Positions 59,262 to 60,770 of a stretch of 60,770 bases of DNA are shown piece after piece. Every line of letters begins with the position of its first letter. Positions within the stretch are counted from its first letter, which is position 1. A program made the translations under genes and the position numbers. Under the pieces are notes generated by a model, which saw nothing but the letters and a program-made list of their open reading frames with translations, had not been told where the DNA came from and did no database searches. Source of the stretch: Bacteroidota bacterium (lineage in GTDB: Bacteria; Bacteroidota; Bacteroidia; B-17B0; Aurantibacillaceae); assembly GCA_023251755.1 (NCBI GenBank), contig JAHEYF010000020.1, positions 1-60,770 on the forward strand, read 5' to 3'.

Positions 59262-60074
59262 ATGACTTTAGTAGTTTCGTGGATAGGAATTGATTCAAGA
59301 AAAATCTCATCGCTATATATTGCTAGTGACAGTCGAATTTCTTGGGGAAACCAAGCAAAATTTGATAGTGGGCGAAAAGTTTTTGGATGCAAAAATCATC
59401 CAGTAATTATTGGCTATTGTGGTGATGTACTATTTCCATCAATTGTAATTAATCAACTTGTTGACCTTGCCGACCAAGGTTTTCTATTTCCGAAAAATTC
59501 AAGTAATGAAGACAAATTTCAATTGTTCTATCAGAAATTAAAACAACAATTCGACAGTTATCCTTCAGAAATTAATGGCATTACAACAGAAACTCTTGAA
59601 ATTTTGTTTGCGAGCAGGAATGGTGAAACGGATTTCTTCTGTCGGAAAATAATGTGGACGAAGAGAAGTAAGGCTTGGGCAATAGAAGATTTAGTGTTTT
59701 CGACTCATTCCGATAAACTTTTTGTTATAGGCTCAGGCAAAATAGAATTCGAAGAAAAATTCGCTCAATTCCTGAAAAGTAATGAAGCTAAAACTAGCCG
59801 TGCTGTGTTTCAATGTTTTTGTGAAACACTTGAGAATATAAATGACGTTTATTGTGGCGGGGCTCCGCAATTGGTTGGACTTTACAACCGATTTAATTCA
59901 AAGCAATTTGGTATAATTCACGAAAACAAAAGATATTTACAAGGAATTGAATTAAACGATTCAAGTGACTATAATGGGGTCGAGTGGCGTAATAAGTTAT
60001 TTGAAATTTGCGATGGGACAACAAAAAAGATTAAGCCTGATGCTCAAAGACAACCACGTTCTTTGATAAGGTAA
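59262..60074 (+). CDS. Stand-alone proteasome-beta-like Ntn hydrolase
   Basis: The 270-residue protein begins Met-Thr; removal of Met would expose Thr as the nucleophile, as in proteasome beta subunits. The next ~40 residues follow the proteasome layout: TLVVSWIG, YIASDSRIS (the Asp of the ASDSR turn, residue 22 when Thr is 1, at the place of proteasome Asp17), a Lys in SGRKVFG (residue 38, at the place of Lys33), then GYCGD. A longer C-terminal half has no recognised domain. It is inferred to be a protease or peptidase of the Ntn superfamily; the substrate is unknown. No companion subunit or ATPase is adjacent. The start at 59262 overlaps the end of a 4-codon mini-ORF (59251-59265). Confidence 0.72.
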   Translation: MTLVVSWIGIDSRKISSLYIASDSRISWGNQAKFDSGRKVFGCKNHPVIIGYCGDVLFPSIVINQLVDLADQGFLFPKNSSNEDKFQLFYQKLKQQFDSYPSEINGITTETLEILFASRNGETDFFCRKIMWTKRSKAWAIEDLVFSTHSDKLFVIGSGKIEFEEKFAQFLKSNEAKTSRAVFQCFCETLENINDVYCGGAPQLVGLYNRFNSKQFGIIHENKRYLQGIELNDSSDYNGVEWRNKLFEICDGTTKKIKPDAQRQPRSLIR

Positions 60075-60091
60075 AGAGGCGATTCCCTGGG

Positions 60092-60175
60092 CCTCCACCA
60101 ATATTGCATAAAGACATTGGGGGTGCTAGTGCTTGGTAACTTGGCGGGAAACCGTCAAGTTTACCTACCGGGGTT
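60092..60175 (+). other. Two-hairpin structure after the Ntn hydrolase gene
   Basis: A first imperfect hairpin pairs CCAAT (60100-60104) with ATTGG (60118-60122). A second, strong hairpin pairs GGTAACTTGGCGG (60137-60149) with CCGTCAAGTTTACC (60154-60167) with one G-U pair and one bulged base, closed by a GAAA tetraloop on the plus strand. T-rich sequence (ATATTTTTTA) follows 23 nt later. It may be the 3' end or terminator of the gene, an RNA element or a recombination site. Confidence 0.55.
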
Positions 60176-60195
60176 TAAATCAAACAGAATATTTT

Positions 60196-60702
60196 TTACG
60201 GGCGTGTACAAGCAAATTGAATATTCAGCGCTGATATAAATTCAAAATCATTTATCCAAGTAACTCCCATATTGTCGCAGACATTAGGAATTTTTATTCG
60301 ATTAGAATTGAGTGCTGTTACCTTTTCTTCTTTTGTTACAACGATCGCACCTTCACTAATAGCATGAGCAATAACCCAAGGATCAGCTAAAGATCTAGCC
60401 TTGGTATTATCAACGAGTGTTTTGTGGGTCGGGTCTTTCGCATAAATATCTTGCAGACATTTAGTGACATTTCCATCTATTTTCCGAACTGGAATTTTGC
60501 TCGCTTTAAGCCATTCGCATAAATCATCCTCTGTGCGAGTGATCTCATTAAATACTTCTTCAGCAATAAAAATACGACCTTGACTACCAAGATCATTTAA
60601 TATTTCCCAGTAACTTGGACAAAATTTTGGAGAGTAATATTTTTGCCAAGCCTGAATAAGTACGTTGGCATCTAAACAGTAGGTTTTTGCCGTTGTACTC
60701 AT
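60196..60702 (-). CDS. DUF4411 PIN-like toxin-type protein
   Basis: The 168-residue protein fits the DUF4411 family of PIN-like proteins: YCLDANVLIQAWQKYYSPKF near the start, the acidic EEVFNEI, SLADPWVIAHAISEGAIVVT with the second Asp, and VTKEEKV. Such proteins usually follow a gene for an ImmA/IrrE-type regulator and are suspected toxins. Here the preceding gene is cut by the window edge, but its end overlaps this start by 4 bp (ATGA), as in coupled toxin-antitoxin operons. Confidence 0.8.
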   Translation of the reverse strand: MSTTAKTYCLDANVLIQAWQKYYSPKFCPSYWEILNDLGSQGRIFIAEEVFNEITRTEDDLCEWLKASKIPVRKIDGNVTKCLQDIYAKDPTHKTLVDNTKARSLADPWVIAHAISEGAIVVTKEEKVTALNSNRIKIPNVCDNMGVTWINDFEFISALNIQFACTRP

Positions 60703-60770
60703 TTATATAATTGGGCTTCTAATTTGTTAAAGTTATTAATCTGTACATTAAGCAATGAACTTGCTTGTGT
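60699..60770 (-). CDS. 3' end of a gene upstream of the DUF4411 gene (truncated by the window)
   Basis: On the minus strand an open frame enters at 60770 and stops at 60699 after 23 codons (...LLNVQINNFNKLEAQLYK). It shares ATGA with the DUF4411 start. From DUF4411 context I infer an HTH/ImmA-IrrE-type partner, but the visible part is too short to prove it. Confidence 0.6.
   Translation of the reverse strand, partial: TQASSLLNVQINNFNKLEAQLYK

Overview
The window is chromosomal DNA of a member of the Bacteroidota, genus not determinable from sequence alone. The case rests on several type IX secretion (T9SS) sorting domains, a complete 14-gene nuo operon with a short NuoG, a GLPGLI-like protein, an ABC permease-M1 peptidase fusion, HemJ and promoter-like TAnnTTTG boxes. 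No rRNA, tRNA or CRISPR array was seen.

Layout. 1-7.6 kb: the 3' end of a T9SS adhesin-like gene, a PIN-PhoH ATPase gene on the opposite strand behind a shared terminator, a large secreted propeller protein and a secreted metallophosphoesterase. 7.8-23.05 kb: nuoA to nuoN (respiratory complex I), interrupted by two unrelated genes: a four-helix-bundle protein between nuoD and nuoE, and a TonB/TPR protein between nuoF and nuoG. 23.1-24.8 kb: a small accessory island with a PIN toxin/antitoxin pair and a Bro-N protein. 24.8-42 kb: mostly housekeeping genes (YiiX-like lipoprotein hydrolase, GT22-like mannosyltransferase, SRPBCC protein, lepA, TPR-SpoIIE phosphatase, metF, rnr, two LPS-type glycosyltransferases, aminopeptidase P). 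41.9-45.7 kb: a two-component system divergent from a GLPGLI-like gene and a carboxypeptidase-regulatory-like gene, with a helically phased repeat array between them. 45.8-50.7 kb: an ABC ATPase and a permease-M1 peptidase fusion separated by a nested palindromic element. 50.7-56.9 kb: secreted T9SS-type proteins on the minus strand. 57.2-60.77 kb: hemJ, then an accessory end with a tyrosine recombinase, a stand-alone proteasome-beta-like Ntn hydrolase and a DUF4411 PIN gene whose upstream partner is cut by the window edge.

Most notable observations. (1) Gene junctions, especially in nuo, carry families of word-like imperfect repeats. In four families one orientation sits just after stop codons and its reverse complement just before start codons, so gene pairs are bracketed by inverted repeats. 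One such pair encloses the four-helix-bundle gene. (2) A 181-bp element of nested palindromes lies between the two ABC genes. (3) An uncharacterised N-terminal domain is fused to a T9SS propeller at 2.7 kb but is a separate upstream gene at 53.8 kb. (4) A four-fold TTAAC-type repeat with 10-11 bp phasing is a candidate operator for the adjacent response regulator. (5) A proteasome-like Thr hydrolase follows a recombinase gene and a large hairpin.
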